Source: Grifola frondosa
Lineage: Eukaryota; Basidiomycota; Agaricomycetes; Polyporales; Grifolaceae
Length of the DNA stretch: 64,000 nt
Direction of reading: 5' to 3'
NCBI GenBank assembly: GCA_001683735.1
Contig: LUGG01000024.1
Location: forward strand, 372,001-436,000
The notes under the pieces were generated by a model. The model worked only from the letters and a program-made list of their open reading frames with translations, was not told where the DNA came from and did not search any database. A program made the position numbers and the translations under genes. Positions 51,739 to 61,900 of the stretch are shown in pieces. Every line of letters starts with the position of its first letter. The stretch's first letter is position 1.

Positions 51739-53170
51739 TGAAAGCTGATAAGGTGAGGCTGGTGAAAGCTTTGGAGGTCTACCATCGGGAGAAGCTGACT
51801 AACAATGAGAAGATAAGTAAATGGTTGCAGGCGGAGCATGGTATACTTATGCAGTATGTTTTTTGATTCATTCGACTTCTGATTATTCAGCAGACTCTTT
51901 GCAGTGCTTCAACTGTGAAGTGACAACGAAAAGCCTTGGGCCTGATCGGAAGTGGCACAACTATGAAGTTGCTCTCGAATAGGCATGCACTCAATTAGTC
52001 TTATCACAGATGGACAAGGATTCTGCTCGACAACAGGGAGTGCGGACAATCCACCAGAGGATTGCATTTGATAGTGATGTTCACTTGACTAGGTATTTAA
52101 TATTTTCATCATGCGAGGACATGACATACTAAAGCACAACATTATCATGTAGAGATTTTGTATACGAGGTCATACATGTACATGATCCTGAGGGATTTGA
52201 ACTGCAGGAGCTGACAGTGAAGAAAATTCACCACTTTCTCAAGGTTTCAATTGGAATCCACGAGCATTGGTCAGGTGAGGGCATGATAAGCTATACAAGA
52301 TTGGATTTCCTATTTTGGGGTGTGTCAATGATGCAATGACAGTGGTTAGATGCATGGGTTTTGCCGAGCAACCGCATGGGCAAACCATAGCATATTGTTT
52401 CCTTTGTCTTGTTGAGAAGTACAAAGGTATGTTTTACTCCAAAATCATCAATGTCTTAATATGCTACCATGTTTCACAGGAATCCTGCTTCAATTCACTA
52501 CTGACTGTGGCTCGGAGACAATGCAGCTCTACGAACTCATCAACACTCTTCGGTATTATTCACATTGTGTGTAATTGTCAATTGCTGTCTAAAACATCAA
52601 TGCAGACTATTTTTTGTGAAGATATCGATGGCACTGAGCTTCCTGCACATGTGTACCTATGCAGTGTCCACAACATCTCGATTGAGCGCTCCTGACTGCA
52701 AATACAACTTGACTTGATGATAATGCTGTCATCTTCTTTAACAAGAGTGTTGATAATGGTATATATAACCCTGAGAATCTGCAACAGTAGTAAGTGCTTT
52801 ATGATTAGGCCACTACCATCAGCTTCTGACTTGTTGTTAGTAAACCTCTGTCAGTGGCTTTGGCCGAAGCTGTTAAGAAAGGAGCTGAGAGCCTTCATGG
52901 ACTTTCGTAATGGTGCATGCATGCATTTGAACCACAGTAAGCCGGGTCCATCAGGCATGTCTCGTATTGAGGCTTTATGATGCCAGAGCAGTGGCAGGGA
53001 TGGAACTGCCTCATACCTGTTGATGTAATGTTATTCAAGAGATTAAAGCTGCAATGGGTGTCGGAGATATGTTGCTTGCATTTGTTTCTGTGGAATTTGA
53101 TGCTCATGCTGAGGTTGCATACAATGGTTTAGGCATAGAGAACTTACCTTGAGAATGTTTGGTCTGTGTT
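51739..53170 (+). pseudogene. Decayed integrase-core (DDE-type) gene of a basidiomycete multicopy family
   Basis: Pieces in all three frames align in order with a family widely annotated in Agaricomycetes as integrase core domain protein: DKVRLVKALEVYHREKLTNN, EVIHVHDPEGFELQELTVKK, IGIHEHWSGEG, KLYKIGFPILGCVNDAMTVV, IAYCFLCLVEKYKG, LLQFTTDCGSETMQLYELIN, LPAHVYLCSVHNISIERS, DDNAVIFFNKSVDNGIYNPE, LCQWLWPKLLRKELRAFMDF, and NHSKPGPSGMSRIEAL. Stops and frameshifts interrupt it (for example after WSGEG and after IERS), so it is dead. The first catalytic Asp position reads Glu. CpG is almost absent and TpG/CpA frequent, consistent with decay after cytosine methylation. Confidence 0.85.
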
Positions 53171-55516
53171 TTTGGCAATGTACCCTCTCGCATTTACTTA
53201 GGACAATTTAATTTCATGAACTGACTCGAGTTTACATTGATCAAGTCTTGAGCTAGTGCAACTGATGAAGATGATTGTAAACAAGTGAAAGTAATGACTG
53301 ACAAGGAGTGTAGTGGTTAAATGAATGTAAGAAGCTGATTATAAAATCTCAACTGGTGAGATTAAGTCAGTTCACTAGCTTTGCAATATTCACTGCAACG
53401 ATGACTTGCAGCCTGAAAGAAATGTCTCTAACAGGGTATTGAGATTCATGCACTCATGCATGAGCTGCTACCATCTCTGTCTCATCATCCTCAACTACGA
53501 GATTGACTAGGTCTAATGCAATGCACATTGAGTTGTTCGAGCAATGCTCTAAATGCTCTTTAATAAGTCTTGCGACCATTTCCGGTCCTTGGTCCCAATA
53601 TATCCTATCACGTGAAACTGAGCTTCTATAATCACAAACATATTAGCATGCTTGCACACAAACAACGAAGACATAAATAAGCAATATGTACATATGTCCT
53701 TGAGGATCAAACAGACATATGTGATGTTGGACATCAAAAAGACCTGAAATAACGTGAACCTTATAACCATTTTTACATGAGGAATTTTACATACCTTGGA
53801 GATCACAGATGAACAGATGTTCCTTTGTATAGAGCCACACAAAATGTGAAAAAGCATGAACAGTTTCCTCAATAGAGATATGTGGTATGCCAAGCAGGTC
53901 ATTACCCATAAATTTCCGAATCTTGACATCAAGTGCTCCGCATGGAAGAAGACATGTTGCAATGAAATGCCAGTAAGAAATGTATTTTCCAGTGCCCGGG
54001 GGAACTTCAAGCTTGCCAAAAATTTCATCCTTTGTATTAAAGTAGATTGCTATATAGTGAATGTTAATATATTGGTCTTAGTGATATGCATAACGCATAT
54101 GGGGCAATTTAATGCCACATTCGGTGGCGTATTGATCAAACTCAGCCTTGAATGCATCACCTTGAACTAGTAATGAAAACTCTTCTTCAAGTTAATGTCT
54201 GACTTTATCCTCGCTTCCAGAATTAGCCTTCAGTTGCATCAGAGCATACTCAACTCCACCGAGCTGAGCCTTAAAGAAGGTAATGTCAGTTGAATATTTG
54301 CTAAAATAAGTTGGATCATACATAAATTGCCATCTTGGTGTGACCTTCCCTGATATAACCGGTATGGTCACATTGCTCTTTGGAGATATGCAATTTCTCA
54401 CCATTGAGCCAGTCAGTTAATATCTCAATTTCTTTCAGGTCCAGTACATTACAGATCAACATGGAGAAGGTGACATTACCACTATTACATCTACTGGTGG
54501 ATATGCATCGAAACTTGTAAGACTCCAGGGGTGGACTGTATACAAATTCACGCTTGGGGAGAAAGGCACTATGCAAGGTATATGGGTGCCTTGTGGAAGA
54601 AGGGTTGGAGGTCAAAAAACTCATTGGCATCTTTCGTTTACTGCCCATGGGTGCAGAAGCCATCAATGAGAATTTTGTGCTTTGAACAGAAGTAACATCA
54701 TTGGAATAGGGGGTCTGATATCATGGGATAATACATTAAGTGAGTATATAGTGTGTGAAGTAGTTAAACATACATACAATATCTTTCATAGAGTACTCAA
54801 ACCAAATTTCGACAATGCCAGCATCAAGCACTAACTTCGGACCAAGCTTCTGTGCATGAAAATAGTCCAAAATGTCCTGGACCATTGCAAGGCCTTCAAG
54901 TGTCTTCCTGTTAAGACCAGAGAATGTCTTTACACTGAGGTGACTATATAAGTTCACATTTGACCTACCAATGGCAGTTAGTAATGATCTCATTGAACAT
55001 TCAGATATGGATTCACATACCAGTCAAGTTCTGTTCAACATGGAAACATCTCAAAATATGCTTCTCGAAGCTGCTGAAGGATACTATCAAATGCCTTTTT
55101 TTCATGACACAAATTGTGTAAATGTGTCGGAGACTCGTAAATTGTTGATCTTTATATTTATTAGTAAGTTAAATTACAGTCGTGTGTAAGTGTGCATACC
55201 ATAGTCATTTTCCCCGGTTGTGTATCCTCACCATTGTATGCAGTCTTCCACACAGTTCCTACAAGCTGAACTGTACCTTGTTTTTTATTCTTTTGCTCTT
55301 GGATAATTGAAGCAGCTGTGACATGCACTTTCATCAGGTTTGCATTCATCTCATGAGGTCAACCTAAATGAGTGTCAGATGCTTTAAGTCAGAACCCTGC
55401 TGACAGGGAAAGACTCTCAGAAGCTCGGCTACTCAGTGAGGTCTCTGATTCTTCATTTGAAAATAGCTGCTGGACAACACCAGGTATGGCAAGGATAATT
55501 GCGAAGATGTTCGACT

Positions 55517-55525
55517 GCTTGCCTA
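55517..55525. repeat. Left target site duplication of the foldback element
   Basis: GCTTGCCTA, repeated exactly at 56243-56251. Confidence 0.85.
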
Positions 55526-56242
55526 CAGCCTCCAATCCAGGCGTGGGGTGCGGTCAGCCACATTCCAGCCACGATACAAATAAGACATAATAGACCAAAC
55601 ACAACCATACCAAACCTTAATTCGAGCTGACCGCACCCCGACGCCTGGCACAACTTGTGGTGGCACAAAATTTGGTCGTATTTGTTCAGCGGATGAGAGA
55701 GTCGGAGCGCCAGAGCGTAGCGATTGTGCCGGAGTGAAGTCAAGGAGGTCTTGACAAATCATGACGGCATGTTCCCCTAGTAGCGCACGAGGTCTTTGAT
55801 GAAATTCATCTGTTGGTGATGTTGTTAGCAAGTGATGTATGTATGCAGATATTGTAAGATTACTCTCTTGCAAGTAGCGAGAACTTAGTACAATGAAGTG
55901 GAGTGATTGTTCGGTCATGCTGGTCATATTCACAGCAACTCTACAACTTAGACATAACTGTAGCTACCGAAACACATGTATCTCTCGTGTTATCTTCTCC
56001 AGGTAATCTACAAGCCTCTATGCGGCCGCGCTACACTCTGGCGCTAGTACTCTATGCGGCGCTCCGACTCTCTCATCCGCTGAACAAATACGACCAAATT
56101 TTTGTGCACCAAAGTTGTGCCAGGCGTCGGGGTGCGGTCAGCTCGAATTAAGGTTTGGTATGGTTGTGTTTGGTCTATTATGTCTTATTTGTATCGTGGC
56201 TGGAATGTGGCTGACCGCACCCCACGCCTGGATTGGAGGCTG
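55526..56242. mobile_element. Mutator-like foldback MITE with 9-bp target duplication
   Basis: The element begins CAGCCTCCAATCCAGGCG and ends with its reverse complement. The inverted arms are about 200 bases each (55526-55733 and about 56026-56242). It is flanked by direct repeats GCTTGCCTA at 55517-55525 and 56243-56251. A 9-base target duplication plus long inverted repeats is the hallmark of Mutator-like elements. There is no transposase; the central 290 bases have no coding frame. Each arm contains a 112-base internal palindrome with arms of about 22 bases (55537-55648 and 56120-56231). It inserted into the alpha-kinase-like pseudogene. Confidence 0.85.
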
Positions 56243-56251
56243 GCTTGCCTA
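56243..56251. repeat. Right target site duplication of the foldback element
   Basis: GCTTGCCTA, identical to 55517-55525. Confidence 0.85.
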
Positions 56252-56842
56252 CACATGTGCAGCAAGTGTTTCATGAGTTACTAAGACTGCTATAAACAAG
56301 AAAGACACTTATGCCAGTATGTCATGCATGCACTACAAAGTCCCCGGAGATAGAAATAAGTCAGACAACATGAACGACACTGCAGTTTTTCCTGGATGGA
56401 TAATAGTAAGCGGTAATAGTATCAATCATTGAGTAAAGAGGACTATACCTTAGCAGAAGCTTGTTCAGTTGCAGAGAGACCCTTAAGGTTCTTGCATAGG
56501 TGACAAAGAGTATGAGAATCAGAAAGGTGCAGAAACTCTGCATTGCATTGGCCACATTGTGGCATGGCGATTCAGGATACCTCATCATAGGACATCATAG
56601 GATGTCATTTTATATCACAGCTCAAGATGACAAATAGGAAGCAGTATAATCTGTAAAGTTAAAAGCTGTGGCCTAGTAGTCTGGTCTGTGTATAGGACAA
56701 AAGGCTCTCAGGTGCAAAATAGGGGATAGACAATTTAATCCTTGAAGGTGGTATTGTAGATACTTACTGTCCAGCATCAACATCAGCATTTATATGGGTG
56801 TCGAGGCTTGAGAGAGAACTTCACTGGAAGGATAATACTTAC

Positions 56843-56903
56843 CATGGAGTAGAGTCTCACAGAACAAATCAAGCATGCTGAGCTGCACCAGTGTGAATGC
56901 CAT
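56843..56903 (-). pseudogene. Orphan first exon of the membrane-protein gene
   Basis: Reads MAFTLVQLSMLDLFCETLL then H (Y in the parent) and a GT donor. It matches 33287-33347 exactly in position relative to the duplicated promoter. The rest of the gene is missing because the duplication breakpoint lies 15 bases into intron 1. Any transcript from its promoter would have no partner exons. Confidence 0.85.
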
Positions 56904-57140
56904 ATTGGTAAAACTTGCCAAAGCTCAGACACTGACTGGATAGGTCGGTGAATTATAATGGTCGAAAATTGTAGCATTTCATGGTGTGGAATATAAGTAG
57001 GGAGTGAGAGGTCCCTGTGTACCTATCGCATCTCATAACACAGCCAGAATGGCGGACTGGCACAGCCTGTCATCTGCCTAGTCATGGAGAGTACGTGGGT
57101 CTGGTCATGTTGCGCTAATTGATCGTTGCCACCCAAACAC

Positions 57141-57145
57141 CCCGT
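57141..57145. repeat. Left target duplication of the solo LTR
   Basis: CCCGT. The right copy at 58028-58032 is CCTGT, one transition different. Confidence 0.7.
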
Positions 57146-58027
57146 TGTCACAGATTTTCCCTAAGTCCCATATTTGGTACTTATTCAGTCACACTTATGC
57201 ATCACATTCTCTAAATGTGCTTTTAATCATAAGTCTTTATCTTATCTGTGCCACATAGATAATCTATGGTCATCTTATCATTATCTTAACATCATCTTAT
57301 CAACATCTTATCTGGTTATCTTATCATTTCCTTCTTATTTCCTAATCATAGATGTAGATAAATAAGGCTGTAACAGGAGATACGCTATTGGTCACTGACT
57401 TGACTGACTCATGGCTTGGCGGTCATGTGCAGCATCAGTCATCCATCTAGTGTTGCCATGGCTTAGTCACACCTGTTTCAGCTTTTTGGATATTCTGACA
57501 TGAGTTCTACAGATAATGACATCACATTAATTGAAATTAATAGTTAAGATGTATATGTATTTGAATGTAACACAACCATTTGCATAATTATCTTGAATGC
57601 ATTTCAATTTCAGTTACATTGGTAAAAAAGCTGACTACAAAGTCAGACTTTTCAATCGGCTTTTTGGCCATATCTCCATCAATACAAGGTATAACATTTT
57701 GATATATGGCATGATTATGCGGCTGTATATAGGCTACAAACTGAGTGTAAGAACACTGTGATATCTGAAAAACTGCACAAGTTATGAGTCATATATCATT
57801 TAGGCCTGACTTAGCTGCAGCAACACTACATCCATCAGTCAGCATGGTATCATAGGTCCTAGGGTAGTGTCCAGGGTCCTAGTACACATGTATATAAGGA
57901 GGCCTGTCTGCACCCTTCAGGCTCAGACTCAACAACTATTTGCTGATCCCCTTATCACACATTCCCCTCTCACTTTGAGCATTATTTTCTTCCCACCTTT
58001 TGACTAGGTGAGTGTAGGTTTGTGATA
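57146..58027. mobile_element. Solo LTR with 5-bp target duplication
   Basis: 882 bases present here and absent at the corresponding site of the duplicate (near 33045). It begins TGTCACAGATTTTCC and ends TTTGTGATA. The ends are near-inverted repeats (TGTCACA against TATCACA). Flanks are CCCGT (57141-57145) and CCTGT (58028-58032), while the empty site reads CCCGT once. One C-to-T change in a CpG explains the mismatch, and a similar change explains TA instead of CA at the end. TATATAAGGA at 57891 followed by a pyrimidine-rich stretch looks like the LTR promoter. There is no coding sequence. The superfamily is probably Gypsy or Copia, undetermined. Confidence 0.75.
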
Positions 58028-58854
58028 CCTGTCTTTCATATGTATTGGTGGAACTGCAGATAATATTTCACACAAAAAAGTTTACATTACTTCCGTCATC
58101 GAAGTCAGAAATTAAGTATATGATCCGACTCACCACTACCACTTTGATTCAAGAGCGTGGCTCCGGACTAAACATAGGTAGAGGAAATCAAACTTCTGGA
58201 CCCACATTAGGTTGCCAACTTCTAATCTGGAACAGTCGCAAACATGAGACCACTCCGTGGTGCAAGCTGTGTAAGTGTCATGCATGATTGAGACAGAGCA
58301 CTTACCCTTCTTTACAATAGATAGACTGTGTGTGTCCTGAAACAGAAATTAAAGAAATATTATAGCTTCACCCTCAGAAGACCGTGAGATTGCACGTTGA
58401 TACATGAGCCCATCAGCTGGTTGTGAGATGTCAGTGGTGTACCTTTCGAGATGAGCTTGACTACTATTGGCTCATTCCTGCACAGCAAAATACATACATG
58501 ACGGTTGCGATATACAGTCGAAGCTCACCCTGCGTCATCTCCAGGCCATGTCAAATGCATGAAAACTTGATTCCAGGAAAAGGCAGAAGGCACAGCATGG
58601 AACATTTACTTTATCGAAGTTGGATTGGAGGGCACTTCACAGTGTTTCTCCTACTATTTGGTCTGAACAAACAAGGTGGCGCATTAATGTATACCGGAAG
58701 TTCCAGACATGCTTCGTACTTGAGAGACACTTTGTAAACATTTTTTTCAAGTGCCTTTACAGGATGGGATACCATAGGATACCATGTTGTTTCCTCCGAA
58801 TCAATTTAGATATATGATATGGCCTGAGAGGACATGGGAATGCTGACTAAGGCC
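58028..58854. other. Duplicated upstream region of family copy 3
   Basis: Homologous to 32234-33040 (inverted). Many differences are CG in the copy 2 version against TG or CA here (for example CACGCACGATTG against CATGCATGATTG). Non-coding. Confidence 0.65.
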
Positions 58855-58861
58855 TATAAAT
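58855..58861 (+). promoter_or_regulatory. TATA box of family copy 3
   Basis: TATAAAT in GGCCTATAAATGTTGCCGC, conserved with copy 2 despite decay of the sequence further upstream. Confidence 0.6.
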
Positions 58862-58997
58862 GTTGCCGCTAATTCAACCCTAACCTCAATATTGCGATCT
58901 CCGATCCATCGCTCGCCACAAATGGCAATTGGATCCAAGTTCAATTCAAGTTGTCCTCAAACCGCCATTAGAAACATCCATCCTCTTCTCTCCGTCC

Positions 58998-61900
58998 ATG
59001 TCCTCTCGCAAGCCCGCGTACCACCATGTTATAGAACCCTCAGACTGGCCTTGCTCTGTTAGTCAAATAGCTCACAATCTCTTTCAGCCTCTTCCATCAT
59101 GTCTGGCCACCATACCATCATCTGCCGTCTCTGCGAGGGCGACAGCTATGCTACGCGAATTAAATGCAGATATCTCCTCCAATCCGGCCATATGTGAAGA
59201 TTCGGACGAGTATAACGTTCATTCGAAACTGAGAGGCATCCTTGACACTCTCCTGTCGACATCGGCTGCGTTGCGCCAGCGACGAGCTGCCTATAACTTT
59301 GGCGAGGCGGCGTCGACAGTACCGTTATGGTATCAACTGATGAAAGCTCTCTCAATGACATGTTGCGAGGATGTCTACATACTGTGAGCATCATTTTACG
59401 TTTCTTGCACAGACACCCGCTCAACGCGCTCTGGTTTCCAGAGGCGAAACGCCTTTCATTCTACCACGGACGGCGCTCATAGACACACACGACAACTTTC
59501 GACTGGACGGGATCGCTACAATGCTAGTATGCCATATTGTGGACAAAGTCGAGCGGCAGTCACCTGCGTCTCCCATGGATGTCGACGATGCAGTATTAGA
59601 TGCCCGCAGCGTCAGCAGCATCCAGATGGAGGACAGAGATTGTTCTGGCAACCCAGCGGTGCTGATACGAAACGATACGCACTCGCAACATATGAGCACT
59701 GAATTCGCGGGCACCGACTGCACGAGCGATTCCGATGCCAAGCCCCGTTCGTATTACTCGGCCATTCCTGACCGTCCGGATCCTGAAGAATTCGATGGCT
59801 CTGATTGTTGGGGCAGCTATGTGGACGACGAGTCTGGATCGAGCACAGCCTTATCTAGTGGCTCATCGATTAAAGTGTCATTTGACGCCCACGTACTTCC
59901 AGGACATGGTCGAAGATATTTTGCGGCCCTTCCTCTTATCTGCGTTGCCGACGCAGACAATATTTCGCTCGTGATATCGAGCGTGTTGTACCAGAGACGC
60001 GTATGGGGAATCAACGAGCCTGTGGTCGGGATCTTCATATCGAAGACGGGAGCAATAGCGCATGTACTGCTTGGTTGGCTTGACTCGGAAGACCTCGGAT
60101 CAGAGGACAATGACTTTCTGGTAAATTCTCATTTTCGCTTCCCATGATATGATCGCTGATGCGGAAGTTGTATGCAGCCGGTTCCACATATTGCGTGTGG
60201 CGGCGGTTACAAGCCATATCCGGCACAAGGAAGATTTGACTTGGCGGACCCGGTGCACATGCTGCAGTTCGCTCAATTCGTGCTGAGCCTCGAGTCATCA
60301 TTTGAAGGGATCATAAATGGCTCGCGGAGTCCACAAATACAAGAGCTGTCGTGGCGATGCGACGGAGCGCCGAGTGTCGCATCACACGAGGACGAAGAAT
60401 GCGATCGAGTGAAAGAGTGGTTGCGCTCAGTTCCGCCGGACTCTGAGTGCGTACAGAGTTTGTGGTTATCGATCCGATGATTTACAAATTTTCCGTTATA
60501 AGGGAAAGCTCAGACAGCAGCACGGATAGTTCTGAACCTTACACCCCATCTTCCAAATCCTTTGACGACGCATCTATCACCATCGTTTTCGACATGCCGC
60601 GGAAGTCTGCGTTGGAGTCGTCATCATCATCGACTAAGGCTGCATCTGACATACCACGTTTTGTCACTGTACCAGATGACGGAAGGTCAGTGGCGCAATG
60701 CTCCGGTTAGATTCACATTGATGTTGTTCTAATTTCTTTGCAGTCCGGCATCTATCGTCGAGGTCGGCGACGAGAACGTAGACGAGAAAACGAAAGAGAG
60801 TGCAGTGGCGAAAGCGTCGTCCTCCAAGGGCAGCGCACCCAAGCCAAAGTCTGCCATATCGAGCTCATCGTGCGTAATATGCATGTAGTCTCGCTCAGCT
60901 TGATCTTGACCGATGTCGTTGCAGCCTTGGCAATAGACCGAACAGAGGGTTGCTAGAAAGTCTCACCATATCAACGTGGCTGTTTGAACGAGGTGTTCTC
61001 CTAATTGCTCGCGCTATGATGCCTGGCCTGTCGAAGGAGGAGATAGAGATCAATGCAATGGTCGAACTTTACAATAAGATGACTGCTTTCGTGTGGCCTG
61101 CGACGTGGAACGCGCCGGTATGTGGGCCAGGATGCGATCAATCAATCAATTATTCATTCATTCATTCATTCATCACAGGGAAATCTGCCTGACACCGATC
61201 TTTGCTTAGATTCCGTCAAAGCCTGCTTGTTCGATACCAAGAAGAACTGCAGATCTGAAGTGGCCACATTATCTGAGGACCTGACGATGATCATGGAGTC
61301 TCGGCTGTCAGCCCTCCTATATTCTTCGGCGAGTTCATGTCGTCGATTACTTCAATTCAAATCACCTGGTGGGCTGCCTCTCAATGAGGGCGAATGTCGT
61401 CTTGACTGGGATAATGTGGCGCTCCATTTCTTTGTCAACAATGTTGAGGATGCTATCTCCTCCAACGTGTTGTGAGTATCCTAGGCATATATGTGTTCAT
61501 GTCGTTGCTTTATCTAACTGACAACTATAGCCTAGAGCGGAGTATCAAATATTCCCGCAACTTCGCCTTAGACCAAGAGGATAAAGATCCTTCTACGGCT
61601 AAGTTTTTGAAGGATCTCGCATGGGAGAATCGGACGCTTGCTATTGACCAATCAGGAATCATAAACCATGCACGTGACAGTCCCGCAGACAGTGTTAAGG
61701 CGGCGATTGCAGCTGTCTACAGGGCCGACAATTTCTTGACACAGCTGAACCTGGTGGATGATGATAGCCTCACCGAATTCACACGGCGCCATGCCTTCCC
61801 TGAGCCACGCACTGGAATATGTGATGGTCTATTCGCCGTGCCTATCAAGTCTTCGAATATAGGCCCTCCGTCCGAGGAGGATTCCAACATGATCAGGAAG

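Larger units (their letters stand above)
53560..56580 (-). pseudogene. Decayed alpha-type-kinase-like gene, split by a foldback element
   Basis: Minus-strand fragments fit, in order, an Agaricomycete alpha-kinase-type protein: a Cys-rich N-terminus (PQCGQCNAEFLHLSD, CHLCKNLKGLSATEQASA, about 56560-56450); KMTMVCTLTHDCNL (about 55200); LTDWLNGEKLHISKEQ with YIREGHTKMAIYV (about 54420-54320); LGGVEYALMQLKANS (about 54260-54215); then PCGALDVKIRKFMGNDLLGI and AFSHFVWLYTKEHLFICDLQ (about 53945-53805). VEYALMQ and HLFICDLQGM resemble the kinase core of alpha-kinases. Frames change repeatedly with stops, so it is dead. The element at 55526-56242 sits inside it. The alpha-kinase identity is from memory of sequence style and is moderate; the coding origin is firmer. 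Confidence 0.55.
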
